This document shows, piece after piece, positions 15,941-23,262 of a stretch of 30,402 nt of DNA (positions are counted from its first letter, which is position 1; each line of letters begins with the position of its first letter). The notes beneath the pieces are model-generated. The model saw only the letters and a program-made list of their open reading frames with translations, did not search any database and was not told where the DNA came from. The translations under genes were made by a program, and so were the position numbers. The stretch is from CAYVBN01 sp964538565 (GTDB taxonomy: Bacteria > Pseudomonadota > Alphaproteobacteria > Rhizobiales > Xanthobacteraceae). The stretch spans positions 1-30,402 of the forward strand of contig CAZIGW010000208.1 of assembly GCA_964538565.1 (NCBI GenBank), written 5' to 3'.

Positions 15941-15965
15941 AACGCCGGGAGTTCAATTTCGTTCC
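15941..15965 (-). promoter_or_regulatory. EcfG-type promoter of phyR
   Basis: On the minus strand GGAAC (15965-15961), a 16-base spacer and CGTT (15944-15941) match the EcfG consensus exactly. The start site would be near 15934, about 30 bases before the GTG, implying positive autoregulation of phyR. Confidence 0.88.
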
Positions 15966-15983
15966 CCGGGGCCGGGAACAATC

Positions 15984-16008
15984 GGAACAAGTGGGGCGAG
16001 GTCGCGTT
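15984..16008 (+). promoter_or_regulatory. EcfG-type promoter of nepR-ecfG
   Basis: GGAAC (15984-15988), a 16-base spacer and CGTT (16005-16008) match the EcfG consensus exactly. It lies back to back with the phyR promoter, with 18 bases between the two -35 elements, and drives nepR-ecfG with a leader of about 55 bases. Confidence 0.9.
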
Positions 16009-16072
16009 ATGTTTTGATGAACGCTGGGAAATCGGCTGAAGTGCAGGGGATACGAGGGCTGGCGAGGGGAAA

Positions 16073-16294
16073 ATGAAGGAAAGAAAAGCAGTTACGGCCG
16101 GATCGCTCATGGACGAGCAAGTGACACCCCGCAAGGCCAAGACCGAGCCACGGCTCGGCCGAGAAATCCAGTCGAGGATCGGCCATCAACTGCGCGCAAT
16201 GTATGACGACGTGGTCAGCCAGGGCGTTCCCGACCGCTTCGTCGAATTGCTGCGGAAGCTGGACGAAGAAGGCGATAAGGGATCTTCCGTATGA
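16073..16294 (+). CDS. nepR: NepR anti-sigma factor
   Basis: 73 aa, ATG at 16073 with GCGAGGGGAAA upstream. The conserved NepR helices are clear: IGHQLRAMYDDVVSQGVPDRF followed by VELLRKLDEE near the C-terminus, with a basic, probably disordered N-terminal 35 residues. NepR holds EcfG inactive in unstressed cells and switches partner to phosphorylated PhyR under stress. Its stop overlaps the ecfG start (ATGA), so the two proteins are translationally coupled, as is usual for this pair. Another in-frame ATG (M13) would shorten it by twelve residues. Confidence 0.95.
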   Translation: MKERKAVTAGSLMDEQVTPRKAKTEPRLGREIQSRIGHQLRAMYDDVVSQGVPDRFVELLRKLDEEGDKGSSV

Positions 16295-16842
16295 CCTTGG
16301 ACCCTTCAGTCCGCGAAGCCGTACTGGCGGCCGTGCCGAGTCTGCGTGCGTTCGCGATTTCGCTCAGCGGCGACGTTGATCGAGCCGACGACCTCGTCCA
16401 GGAGACGCTGCTGCGCGCCCTGGCCAACATCGAGTCCTTCCAGCCCGGCACCAACATGACCGCCTGGCTGTTCACGATCCTGCGCAACCTGTTCCGCTCC
16501 GAGTATCGTAAGCGGCGGCGTGAGGTCGAAGACGCCGACGGCAGCTACGCCGAAAGCATGAAATCGCACCCCGAGCAGAGCAGCCGCGTCGAATTCGAGG
16601 AGTTCCGTGCCGCACTCAGCAAGCTGCCCGAGGACCAACGCGAGGCGCTCATCCTCGTGGGGGCCTCGGGCTTTTCTTACGAGGAGGCGGCGCACATCTG
16701 CGGCTGCGCGGTCGGCACCATCAAGAGCCGCGTCAATCGCGCCCGCACGCGGCTGGCCGAACTACTCGCGATCGACAGCATCGACGACTTCGGTCCCGAC
16801 CACACGACGCGTGCCGTGATGGCGGGCGGCGGCCGGGGCTAG
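16291..16842 (+). CDS. ecfG: EcfG, general stress response ECF sigma factor
   Basis: 183 aa. Region 2 includes DRADDLVQETLLRALANIES, the -10-recognition helix area NMTAWLFTILRNLFRSEYRK, and the RRREVEDADG stretch typical of EcfG. Region 4 (about residues 108-165) contains LPEDQREALILVGASGFSYE and the helix-turn-helix CAVGTIKSRVNRARTRL. No C-terminal extension is present. It directs RNA polymerase to GGAAC-N16/17-CGTT promoters, several of which lie in this window, including its own. It is coupled to nepR by a four-base overlap. Confidence 0.96.
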   Translation: MTLDPSVREAVLAAVPSLRAFAISLSGDVDRADDLVQETLLRALANIESFQPGTNMTAWLFTILRNLFRSEYRKRRREVEDADGSYAESMKSHPEQSSRVEFEEFRAALSKLPEDQREALILVGASGFSYEEAAHICGCAVGTIKSRVNRARTRLAELLAIDSIDDFGPDHTTRAVMAGGGRG

Positions 16843-16884
16843 CTCGGCCATCAGGGCGCGGATTGGCGCGAACAGCGTGTTCCC

Positions 16885-16918
16885 AAAAAAATTGTGCCTG
16901 GCCTTGGGCCGGGCACAA
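16885..16918 (-). terminator. Intrinsic terminator of the DUF1328 gene
   Basis: Read on the minus strand, a 12-base-pair stem with one G-T wobble (16907-16918 with 16892-16903) and a three-base loop is followed by seven Ts (16891-16885). It lies about 40 bases after the DUF1328 stop. The plus-strand side has only a short TTTT, so it may also weakly end the ecfG transcript. Confidence 0.85.
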
Positions 16919-16957
16919 GACGTTTTCGGGGTCGCCGTTTGGCGTCGGTGATCCTGC

Positions 16958-17137
16958 TCAAGGCACTCTGGTCGAGCGCCTGCCCAGCAGCCCCATCACG
17001 GCCGAGATCGCAAACAGCACGATCGCGACGAAGAAAATGATCTTGGCAATCTCGACGGCGAATCCGGCGATCCCGCCGAATCCAAACACCGCTGCCACGA
17101 TGGCTACGATCAAGAAAGCTAGAGCCCAGCCGAGCAT
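16958..17137 (-). CDS. DUF1328 (YtjA-type) small membrane protein
   Basis: 59 aa, ATG at 17137 with GGAAGGAGAACCGC upstream. The sequence is two hydrophobic helices (LGWALAFLIVAIVAAVFGF, then the AKIIFFVAIVLFAISAVMG segment) with a short polar tail LLGRRSTRVP, matching DUF1328 in length and pattern. The role is unknown, though the family is often stress- or stationary-phase-associated. A near-consensus EcfG promoter lies about 40 bases upstream, and it converges on ecfG with a strong terminator between. Membership of the general stress regulon is an inference from promoter and position. Confidence 0.92.
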   Translation of the reverse strand: MLGWALAFLIVAIVAAVFGFGGIAGFAVEIAKIIFFVAIVLFAISAVMGLLGRRSTRVP

Positions 17138-17177
17138 GCGGTTCTCCTTCCTGGTGGTCCAGACCGATCGTCAATGA

Positions 17178-17203
17178 AACCTTTTCCGCGGTTGGAAGGT
17201 TCC
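17178..17203 (-). promoter_or_regulatory. Probable EcfG-type promoter of the DUF1328 gene
   Basis: On the minus strand GGAAC (17203-17199), a 17-base spacer and GGTT (17181-17178), one mismatch to CGTT. The start site near 17171 leaves a leader of about 34 bases before the ATG at 17137. Confidence 0.6.
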
Positions 17204-17281
17204 GCCCTCGCTTTCGACGCGCGGCAGCACCCAGGCACCTCGTCCGCCATGGTGCGGCGCGTCATCACGAGGCGCTTCGAC

Positions 17282-17758
17282 ATGACCCGTGGAAACAACC
17301 CAAACAGCAATTCGAGCGGCCGCGACTCGCGCGATCGCGGCAGGCAGGACGACCGTCCGCAGCATCAACTCTTCTCCCGCTTCGCCTGCTGGACGGCCCG
17401 CATGTCGGGCAAGCCGGGGACGTTCCTGCTCGCGGTCGCTTCCGTCCTGGCATGGGGCGTCACCGGGCCGCTGTTCGGATACAGCGACACCTGGCAGCTC
17501 GTCATCAACACGTCGACGACGATCGTCACGTTCCTGATGGTGTTTCTGATCCAGAACACGCAGAATCGCGACACGCTTGCGCTTCAGATAAAGCTCGCCG
17601 AACTGATCTTCGTCATCGACGGCGCCAAGGACCGCCTGGCGACCGCGGAGGATCTGTCGGATGAAGAACTCGAGCGGCTGCACAAGGAATGCCAGGAACG
17701 CGCCGAGCACGCGATGCAGACGCTGACAAGTCGGCGCTCCTCGCTGTTGCGAAGCTAG
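17282..17758 (+). CDS. Low-affinity iron permease-like membrane protein
   Basis: 158 aa from the ATG at 17282; the frame is open to 17174 but would extend into the DUF1328 promoter. The N-terminal 45 residues are polar and rich in Asn, Arg, Ser and Asp. Two hydrophobic segments follow (TFLLAVASVLAWGVTGPLFG and INTSTTIVTFLMVFLIQ), then the conserved QNTQNRDTLALQIKLAELI. That pattern matches the bacterial low-affinity iron permease family (related to fungal Fet4 by domain name only). The C-terminal tail is a charged helix ending in Ser/Arg-rich sequence. An actual iron transport role is uncertain. It lies next to the stress locus but I see no EcfG motif upstream. Confidence 0.8.
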   Translation: MTRGNNPNSNSSGRDSRDRGRQDDRPQHQLFSRFACWTARMSGKPGTFLLAVASVLAWGVTGPLFGYSDTWQLVINTSTTIVTFLMVFLIQNTQNRDTLALQIKLAELIFVIDGAKDRLATAEDLSDEELERLHKECQERAEHAMQTLTSRRSSLLRS

Positions 17759-17812
17759 CTGCGGAGCAGGCGCGCCCTTCGTGCGAACGGATCTGCGCGT
17801 GTCCGCAGTGCG

Positions 17813-17839
17813 CCGCGGAGCGCGTCGTGCGCTCCGTGG
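17813..17839. terminator. GC-rich hairpin after the iron permease-like gene
   Basis: CCGCGGAGCGC (17813-17823) pairs with GCGCTCCGTGG (17829-17839), eleven base pairs with one wobble and a five-base loop, 55 bases after the stop codon. No T-tract follows, so termination is possible but unproven. Confidence 0.3.
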
Positions 17840-18054
17840 CCGCGGGCGGCTCGCCTCGTTTTCGACAAGGATCTGCCGGAGACTCCGCAGCATCGGGGGT
17901 GGGGCTTTCGGCTGGCGATTCCCGATTTGCGAGCGGACGGGCGGGCGACCGCGGCAGCGGGCCTGCGCGACGCTCCTGCTTGAGACGAATGGCTTCCCGT
18001 CTGGGGAAACGCATCGCAAGAGCTGGGGTGATGCGGAGCGAGGGGAGAACAGGC

Positions 18055-18342
18055 ATGCGCAAACTTCTCGTGACAACGGCGGCGCTCGGAATGGCTTTCG
18101 TTCTGACCGGCTGCGAGACCATGCGACAGGACCGGGTCTTGACCGGGGCGCTGATCGGCGGCGGGACCGGCGCGCTCATCGGTGGTGTCGCAGCCCGTTC
18201 GGCCGGCGGCGCGCTCGCGGGCGGCCTGATCGGAGCGGCGGCCGGCGGAATCATCGCCGATGCGACGCGGCCACGCCACTACCATCGCTGCTACTACCGG
18301 ACGCGCTCGGGCCATCTGCGCCGGACCTACTGCGCGTACTGA
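18055..18342 (+). CDS. Glycine-zipper outer-membrane lipoprotein
   Basis: 95 aa, ATG at 18055 with GGGGAGAACAGGC upstream. A lipoprotein signal peptide ends in the lipobox VLTGC with the lipidated Cys at position 20. The mature part has a glycine-zipper segment (LIGGGTGALIGGVAARSAGG continuing to about residue 65), as in 17-kDa surface antigen/YMGG-like lipoproteins. The C-terminal tail is short and rich in His, Arg, Tyr and Cys (RPRHYHRCYYRTRSGHLRR). Such proteins sit in the cell envelope; the precise role is unknown. The upstream 296 bases carry no gene. The stop codon lies within a tandem 21-base repeat. Confidence 0.85.
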   Translation: MRKLLVTTAALGMAFVLTGCETMRQDRVLTGALIGGGTGALIGGVAARSAGGALAGGLIGAAAGGIIADATRPRHYHRCYYRTRSGHLRRTYCAY

Positions 18343-18370
18343 CGGTCGGACTGCGCGTACCGACGGTCGG
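18329..18370. repeat. Tandem 21-base duplication at the lipoprotein gene end
   Basis: Two adjacent 21-base units (18329-18349 and 18350-18370) beginning ACTGCGCGTA differ at one base (T versus C at unit position 11). The first unit contains the last codons and the TGA stop; the second repeats the coding end, but the C at its variable base destroys the TGA. It looks like a recent replication-slippage duplication. Confidence 0.85.
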
Positions 18371-18396
18371 ATCGTGTGACGGAGCGAACCTGTTTC

Positions 18397-18427
18397 AGCG
18401 GCCCGATCCCCTGCGGATCGGGCCGCT
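18397..18427. terminator. Perfect 13-bp hairpin after the lipoprotein gene
   Basis: AGCGGCCCGATCC (18397-18409) and GGATCGGGCCGCT (18415-18427) form a perfect stem with a five-base loop, 55 bases after the stop. Only CGATTCG follows, so the T-tract is missing; it probably still marks the transcript end. Confidence 0.55.
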
Positions 18428-18863
18428 CGATTCGTGACCGGGCTGCCGCGGGTGTCCGACGCGCCGCGGCCGTGAGGCAGCCCGTCCCGCGCTGCGTCGC
18501 TCCGCGCGCGACGAACGGCCAGCCAACGGCGATTGCCGCACTCGCATTTCACATGACATTACATCGAGTCTGTCTGATCTTCTGCCGCGCGCTCGGTGCC
18601 GTCGATTGCGCGCTTTGCGCAGCGGACGAGCCACGCGGCCGCGCCGCGCGCGCCGCGTCCTGATCGCGAACCCCCCGAGATCATTCCGTTCGGCCGGTGA
18701 AGGGCGGCGCATCTCGATCCTCGACCGCGCCGTGTGGCAGAATGTCCGCCGCCGGCTCGCTCGGCGCTCCGAGCGCGGAAAATCGGGAATTTTTGTTTCT
18801 TCGCGCCGGGGATTCCTTGTCAGGCATTGGGGCGTGCTAGAAGGAAGCCGGAGGGAGGAACAC
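18428..18863. other. 436-base stretch without a convincing gene
   Basis: Several open frames cross this stretch but none has a ribosome binding site, recognisable domain or protein-like composition. The last 100 bases are more AT-rich and probably hold the promoter of the ABC ATPase gene (TTGTCA near 18820 is a -35 candidate, but its spacing to CTAGAA is too short to be convincing). Nothing else is recognised. Confidence 0.5.
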
Positions 18864-19988
18864 GTGCTCCGCGTGACGTCGCTTCATACGGAATACCCCG
18901 GCGACGGGGGGCAGCCGGTCAGGGCCGCCCAGGACGTCACCTTCGAGGTGCCCGAGGGCCAGTTTTTCACGTTGCTCGGTCCGAGCGGTTGCGGCAAGAC
19001 CACAACGCTGCGGTCCATCGCCGGCCTTGAGAGACCGACCTCGGGCGAGATCAAGGTGCAGGGGCGGGTCGTCTATTCGTCGGAGAAGAACATCTACGTT
19101 CCGCCCAATCAGCGCAATTTCGGCATGGTGTTCCAGTCGTACGCCATCTGGCCGCACATGAACGTCTTCCAGAATGCCGCGTTTCCGCTGCAGGTGCGCC
19201 GCGCGCGCATGAGCCGCAGGGAAATCCGCGACAAGGTGATGCGGGTCCTGGCTGCGGTGGCGCTCGATCATCTGGCCGACCGCGAGGCGACCAAGCTCTC
19301 GGGCGGCCAGCAGCAACGCCTCGCGCTTGCGCGCGCCCTGGTGATGGAGCCGCAACTGCTGCTGCTCGACGAGCCCCTGTCCAATCTCGACGCTAAGCTG
19401 CGCGAGCGCATGCGCTTCGAACTCAAGCGCATGCAGCGCGAACTGGGGCTGACTACCGTCTATGTCACGCACGACCAGAGCGAGGCCCTTGCCCTATCGC
19501 ACGAGATCGCCGTGATGAACGAGGGGCGCGTGGTGCAGATCGGATCGCCGCGCGACATCTACGAGCGGCCGCGCAACCGCTTCGTCGCCGATTTCGTCGG
19601 CAGCACCAATTTCCTCGAAGGCGTGGTCGTCGCCACGGGGCCGGACGGCCGCTGCCGCGTCGGCACCCCGATCGGTGAGTTCAACGTCCGGTGCGTCGAT
19701 CCCCTGAACCGCAACGACACCGTGGTGGTCTCGGTGCGGCCCGAGGACGTCGAGCTTTCCGAACAGCCGCCAACGCCCGCGGACGGAGACAATGCCTGCG
19801 CCGGGACGGTGGATGCCAAGGTCTTCCTCGGCGACTGCTTGGACTTCCAGGTCAAAGTAAGCGATGTTGTCGTCCTCGCCCGCGTCCACCCCTCCTTGCG
19901 TACGCCGGTCGGCGCTCCCATCCACCTGCGCATCAAGGCGGAGAAATGCATCGCGATTCCCGATGCGGCGGCAGGACACGCCGCATGA
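18864..19988 (+). CDS. ABC transporter ATPase, spermidine/putrescine/Fe3+ (CUT1-like) type
   Basis: 374 aa from a GTG at 18864 with GGAGGGAGGAACAC upstream; the frame is open to 18606 but the upstream part is basic and non-conserved. Walker A is GPSGCGKTT at residues 39-47, the Q-loop is in MVFQSYAIWPHM, the signature is LSGGQQQRLA from residue 145, and Walker B is LLLLDEP at 165-171. The switch His lies in YVTHDQSEAL, and a TOBE domain occupies the last 110 residues. This architecture energises importers of polyamines, iron or phosphonates. No permease or binding-protein gene is adjacent; the next gene, 45 bases on, encodes a bicupin. Partners may lie elsewhere in the genome. Confidence 0.93.
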   Translation: MLRVTSLHTEYPGDGGQPVRAAQDVTFEVPEGQFFTLLGPSGCGKTTTLRSIAGLERPTSGEIKVQGRVVYSSEKNIYVPPNQRNFGMVFQSYAIWPHMNVFQNAAFPLQVRRARMSRREIRDKVMRVLAAVALDHLADREATKLSGGQQQRLALARALVMEPQLLLLDEPLSNLDAKLRERMRFELKRMQRELGLTTVYVTHDQSEALALSHEIAVMNEGRVVQIGSPRDIYERPRNRFVADFVGSTNFLEGVVVATGPDGRCRVGTPIGEFNVRCVDPLNRNDTVVVSVRPEDVELSEQPPTPADGDNACAGTVDAKVFLGDCLDFQVKVSDVVVLARVHPSLRTPVGAPIHLRIKAEKCIAIPDAAAGHAA

Positions 19989-20033
19989 AACAAGAAGCAG
20001 AAACCGACGTAAAACATTGCAGGAGCTGACAGA

Positions 20034-21158
20034 ATGGCCAAGAACGCCATCGTTTCCGAAGAATTGGCGAAAAAGTTCGCGACCGAGAAGGATACGCCGT
20101 ACACGCGTTGGATCCGCAGCGAAGGGCTCGACATCATCAGCGCCCACTACGTGAGAAATCTGCGCACGGTCGAGCTCAAGCCGTGGGCGCGCCGCGAAGG
20201 GCTGGGCGTCTTCATCAACCACGAGGCATCGCGAACCTCGAACGACTGCTACGTCTGCGAAATTCCGCCCGGCAAGAAGCTCGCGCCGCAGCGCCAGCTG
20301 TTCGAGGAGATGATCCTCGTGCTCGAGGGGCGCGGGTCCACCACGGTGTGGAATGATGCCGGCCAGCGCATCACCTTCGAGTGGAAGGCCGGCGCGCTGT
20401 TCGCCATTCCGCTCAACACCTGGCATCAGCACTTCAACGGCTCCGGCCGCGAGCCCGCGCGCTTTGTCGCCGTCACCAACGCGCCTCCGGTCATCAACCT
20501 CTACGAGGATCTGGAGTTCGTCTTCAACACGAAGCACGATTTCAAGAACCGCTTCTCGGGCGAGCCGGACTATTTCAGCGCCAAGGGCGAGCAGAAAGGA
20601 CTACTGCTCGAGACCAACTTCGTCGCCGATGCCGTGAACCTGCCGCTCATCAGCGCCAAGGAGCGGGGCGCGGGCGGTGGTCACATCCGCTTCAACATGG
20701 CCAAGGGCTCGATGAACAGCCACATTTCGCAGTTCCCGGTCGGCACCTACAAGAAGGGGCACTGCCACGGGCCGGGCGCCCACGTCATCATTCTCAGCGG
20801 CGAGGGCTATTCGCTGATGTGGCCGGAGGGCGAGGAGCCGCGCCGCTACGACTGGGAGGTCGGGACCCTGGTGGTGCCGCCGAACATGTGGTTCCACCAG
20901 CACTTCAACACCGGCACCACGCCGGCGCGCTATCTCGCCTTCAAGCACGAGGTCGTGTCGGTGCGCAATTCGCAGGGCGTGCCGAAGGCGTGGATCAGCC
21001 GGCGCATCGGTGGCGACCAGATCGACTACGCCGACGAGAAACCGGAGATCCGCGCCCTGTTCGCCCAGGAGCTCGCCAAGCACGGGCTGCAGCCGCGCAT
21101 GGACGCCGCCTACGAAGCCGAGCTCGCCGATCTGCCGCCGCTCGCCAAGTCGGCCTAG
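20034..21158 (+). CDS. Bicupin-domain protein of unknown function
   Basis: 374 aa, ATG at 20034 with GCAGGAGCTGACAGA upstream. Two cupin barrels are visible. The C-terminal one (about residues 225-310) keeps a metal-site pattern: H243 and H245 in GHCHGPGAH, H250, and HQHFN with H288/H290. The N-terminal one (about 70-150) has PQRQLFEE where the first His pair is normally found, but keeps HQHFN (H131/H133), so its metal site looks degenerate. Bicupins include ring-cleaving dioxygenases, oxalate-type decarboxylases and isomerases, and I cannot choose between these. It follows the ABC ATPase closely and precedes the EutA-like gene by about 300 bases. Confidence 0.85.
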   Translation: MAKNAIVSEELAKKFATEKDTPYTRWIRSEGLDIISAHYVRNLRTVELKPWARREGLGVFINHEASRTSNDCYVCEIPPGKKLAPQRQLFEEMILVLEGRGSTTVWNDAGQRITFEWKAGALFAIPLNTWHQHFNGSGREPARFVAVTNAPPVINLYEDLEFVFNTKHDFKNRFSGEPDYFSAKGEQKGLLLETNFVADAVNLPLISAKERGAGGGHIRFNMAKGSMNSHISQFPVGTYKKGHCHGPGAHVIILSGEGYSLMWPEGEEPRRYDWEVGTLVVPPNMWFHQHFNTGTTPARYLAFKHEVVSVRNSQGVPKAWISRRIGGDQIDYADEKPEIRALFAQELAKHGLQPRMDAAYEAELADLPPLAKSA

Positions 21159-21240
21159 AGCGTCTTCGAGCGAAGCGAGTATGGGTTCGCTTGAAGAAAG
21201 CGCGTCAGGCAAGAGCCAGGAGCCTCGGCTTTGAGTCCAT
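21157..21240. repeat. Rhizobiales-type intergenic palindromic repeat
   Basis: Directly after the bicupin stop, AGAGCGTCTTCGAGCGAAG opens an imperfect palindrome: CTTCGAGCGAA (21164-21174) against TTCGCTTGAAG (21186-21196), ten of eleven pairing, then AAAGCGCGTCAGGCAAGAG. From memory, very similar sequences are dispersed between genes in Bradyrhizobium, Rhodopseudomonas and related genomes. I see one copy in this window. It may act as an mRNA-end hairpin for the bicupin gene. Confidence 0.7.
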
Positions 21241-21465
21241 CAAGGCCGGAAGGCCGGGGCGGGGGCTCGCGCGCGAGCCCGTCCGATCCGGGGCGCGACC
21301 GCACCGACATTCCCGGCAGGGAGCGCCGCACCGGGGACCGGTTGCGGCGCCTGTCGTCCCCCGCATCGGGGCGGAGGGGCGCCGGCGGGGCCGCTCATTG
21401 GACAGATGTGCTTGCACGGCCTAAGTAAACGACAGCCGCAAAACGAAACGGGCGAGGACCAGTTG
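21159..21465. other. 307-base intergenic stretch before the EutA-like gene
   Basis: The first 80 bases are a Rhizobiales-type palindromic repeat (separate entry). The rest is GC-rich sequence in which I see no gene, only the ribosome binding site GAGGA at the EutA-like start. An in-frame ATG at 21406 lies upstream but lacks a ribosome binding site. Confidence 0.5.
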
Positions 21466-23214
21466 ATGCAGGACGAAGAGCCGAACCGGAAAGAGGGACA
21501 CAGCCTCCAGGATCACGTCTACGGCCTCGACCTTGCCCACACGCACGACGGCTACGCGGACCACGACCACGATTTTCCCGAGGAGGGCCCGCTCGAGGAA
21601 AACCCGATCTGGATCCAGGACCATGTCTCGCTGATGAGCGTGGGCATCGACATCGGCTCGTCCGGCACGCAGGTGATCTTCTCGCGCATCAATCTGCGCC
21701 GGCTCGGGGAGGACCTGTCGAGCCGCTACTATGTGGTCTCGCGCGAGACCCTGTACGAATCTCCGGTCGCACTCACGCCCTATCAGAGCGAGGAGCGGAT
21801 CGACGACGCCGGACTGCGCGCGATCATCGACCAGGCCTACGCGGCCGCAGGACTGCAGCCGAAGGACATCGACACGGGTGTCGTCATTCTCACCGGGGAG
21901 GCGCTACGGCGCGAGAACGCGCAAGGCATCGCTGCCATCCTCTCCGAACAGGGCGGCGAGCTCGTCTGCGCGACCGCCGGCCACCACATGGAGGCGATGC
22001 TCGCGGCCTACGGTTCGGGCGCCGCGCGTGTTTCCAGCGACGAAGGCAAGCGCATCCTCAACATCGACATCGGCGGTGGCACCACCAAGCTCGCGCTCGT
22101 CGAGAACGGCAAGGTGGTGAAGACCGCCGCGGTGCACGTCGGCGGCCGCCTGCAGGTGGTCGATGAAAGCCACCGGATCGTGCGGCTCGATCCCGCCGGG
22201 CGCCATCACGCCGAGCGCGCCGGATTCTCCTGGAAACGCGGCGACACGACGACGGCCGACGAGATGGACAAGGTCGCCGAGGGCATGGCGGACACGCTCG
22301 TCGCGGCCATTCGCAGCCGGCCGATGCCGCACGACGTCGCGCATCTTTATCTCACCGATCCGATCGAGGATTTCGGCCGTATCGACGGCATGATGTTTTC
22401 CGGCGGCGTCTCCGAATACGTCTACGAGCGGGAGGACCGCGACTTCGGCGACATGGGGCGCCGGCTCGGCCGCGCCTTGCGGTGCCGGATCGAGACCGGG
22501 GCGCTGCCGTGGCCGCTGCTTCCCGCCGGCGAATGCATCCGTGCGACGGCGCTCGGCGCATCCGAATACAGCGTGCAGCTCAGCGGCAACACGAGCTACA
22601 TCTCCAATCCCGGACAGTTGCTGCCGCGGCGAAACCTGCAGGTGCTGCAGCCTTCCTACGTCTGCACCGAGACGATCGATCCGGACGAGATCGCCAAGGC
22701 GATCCGCGGCCACATGACGGCCTTCGACGTCGACCCGGAGCGCGAGGTTGCGCTTGCCTTCCGCTGGCAGGGCGCGCCCTCCTACGAACGGCTTGCAGCA
22801 TTCGCGGAGGGGATCCGCAGCGGTCTCGCCGACCGCATCGCGCAGCGGCAGTCGCTGTTCATCATGCTCGACGGCGACGTGGCGCAGACGCTCGGGGCGA
22901 TCCTGCGCGAGGAGCTCGACGTCGCAAGCGAGATCCTGGTGATCGACGGCGTCGTACTGTGGGACTTCGACTACATCGATCTCGGCCGCATCCGCCTGCC
23001 GTCGAACACGGTGCCGGTCACCATCAAGTCGCTCGTATTCAACGAAGATCCGCGTGGGCCTGGCCCACGCCAGCGGTTGCATCACCATGACCACGCGCGC
23101 GATCATGCGCATGCTCATGGCCACCATCACCACCATCATCATCACGATCACCGGCATCCGCACGGCCACGAGCATTCTCACGGCCATGCGCACGCGGATC
23201 ACGAGCACCGCTGA
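21466..23214 (+). CDS. EutA-family reactivase homologue with histidine-rich tail
   Basis: 582 aa from the ATG at 21466 (GAGGA eight bases upstream). The ASKHA-fold nucleotide-binding motifs are clear: VGIDIGSSGTQVIFSRI near residue 60 and ILNIDIGGGTTKLALVENG near 200, plus MMFSGGVSEYVYERED, all as in EutA. EutA is an ATPase that reactivates adenosylcobalamin-dependent ethanolamine ammonia-lyase by exchanging damaged cofactor. No eutB or eutC is in the window. The N-terminus has a His/Asp patch (AHTHDGYADHDHDF). The last 44 residues hold 25 histidines, including eight in a row, suggesting metal binding (cobalt, nickel or zinc). The family call is solid; the client enzyme is unknown. Confidence 0.85.
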   Translation: MQDEEPNRKEGHSLQDHVYGLDLAHTHDGYADHDHDFPEEGPLEENPIWIQDHVSLMSVGIDIGSSGTQVIFSRINLRRLGEDLSSRYYVVSRETLYESPVALTPYQSEERIDDAGLRAIIDQAYAAAGLQPKDIDTGVVILTGEALRRENAQGIAAILSEQGGELVCATAGHHMEAMLAAYGSGAARVSSDEGKRILNIDIGGGTTKLALVENGKVVKTAAVHVGGRLQVVDESHRIVRLDPAGRHHAERAGFSWKRGDTTTADEMDKVAEGMADTLVAAIRSRPMPHDVAHLYLTDPIEDFGRIDGMMFSGGVSEYVYEREDRDFGDMGRRLGRALRCRIETGALPWPLLPAGECIRATALGASEYSVQLSGNTSYISNPGQLLPRRNLQVLQPSYVCTETIDPDEIAKAIRGHMTAFDVDPEREVALAFRWQGAPSYERLAAFAEGIRSGLADRIAQRQSLFIMLDGDVAQTLGAILREELDVASEILVIDGVVLWDFDYIDLGRIRLPSNTVPVTIKSLVFNEDPRGPGPRQRLHHHDHARDHAHAHGHHHHHHHHDHRHPHGHEHSHGHAHADHEHR

Positions 23215-23262
23215 GGTTTCGCCGGCGGCGATTGGGCGCGCCGGGCATCGGGGAATGCCGGG

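Noticed and set aside
18606..18863. N-terminal extension of the ABC ATPase gene in the same frame.
   Set aside because: The extension is basic and unlike the family; the GTG at 18864 has a strong ribosome binding site and begins at the conserved fold.
23080..23211. The CAT/CAC-rich stretch as a microsatellite or non-coding repeat.
   Set aside because: It stays in frame as the C-terminus of the EutA-like protein, mixes CAT and CAC codons irregularly, and ends in a stop, so it is coding His-rich tail rather than a simple repeat.
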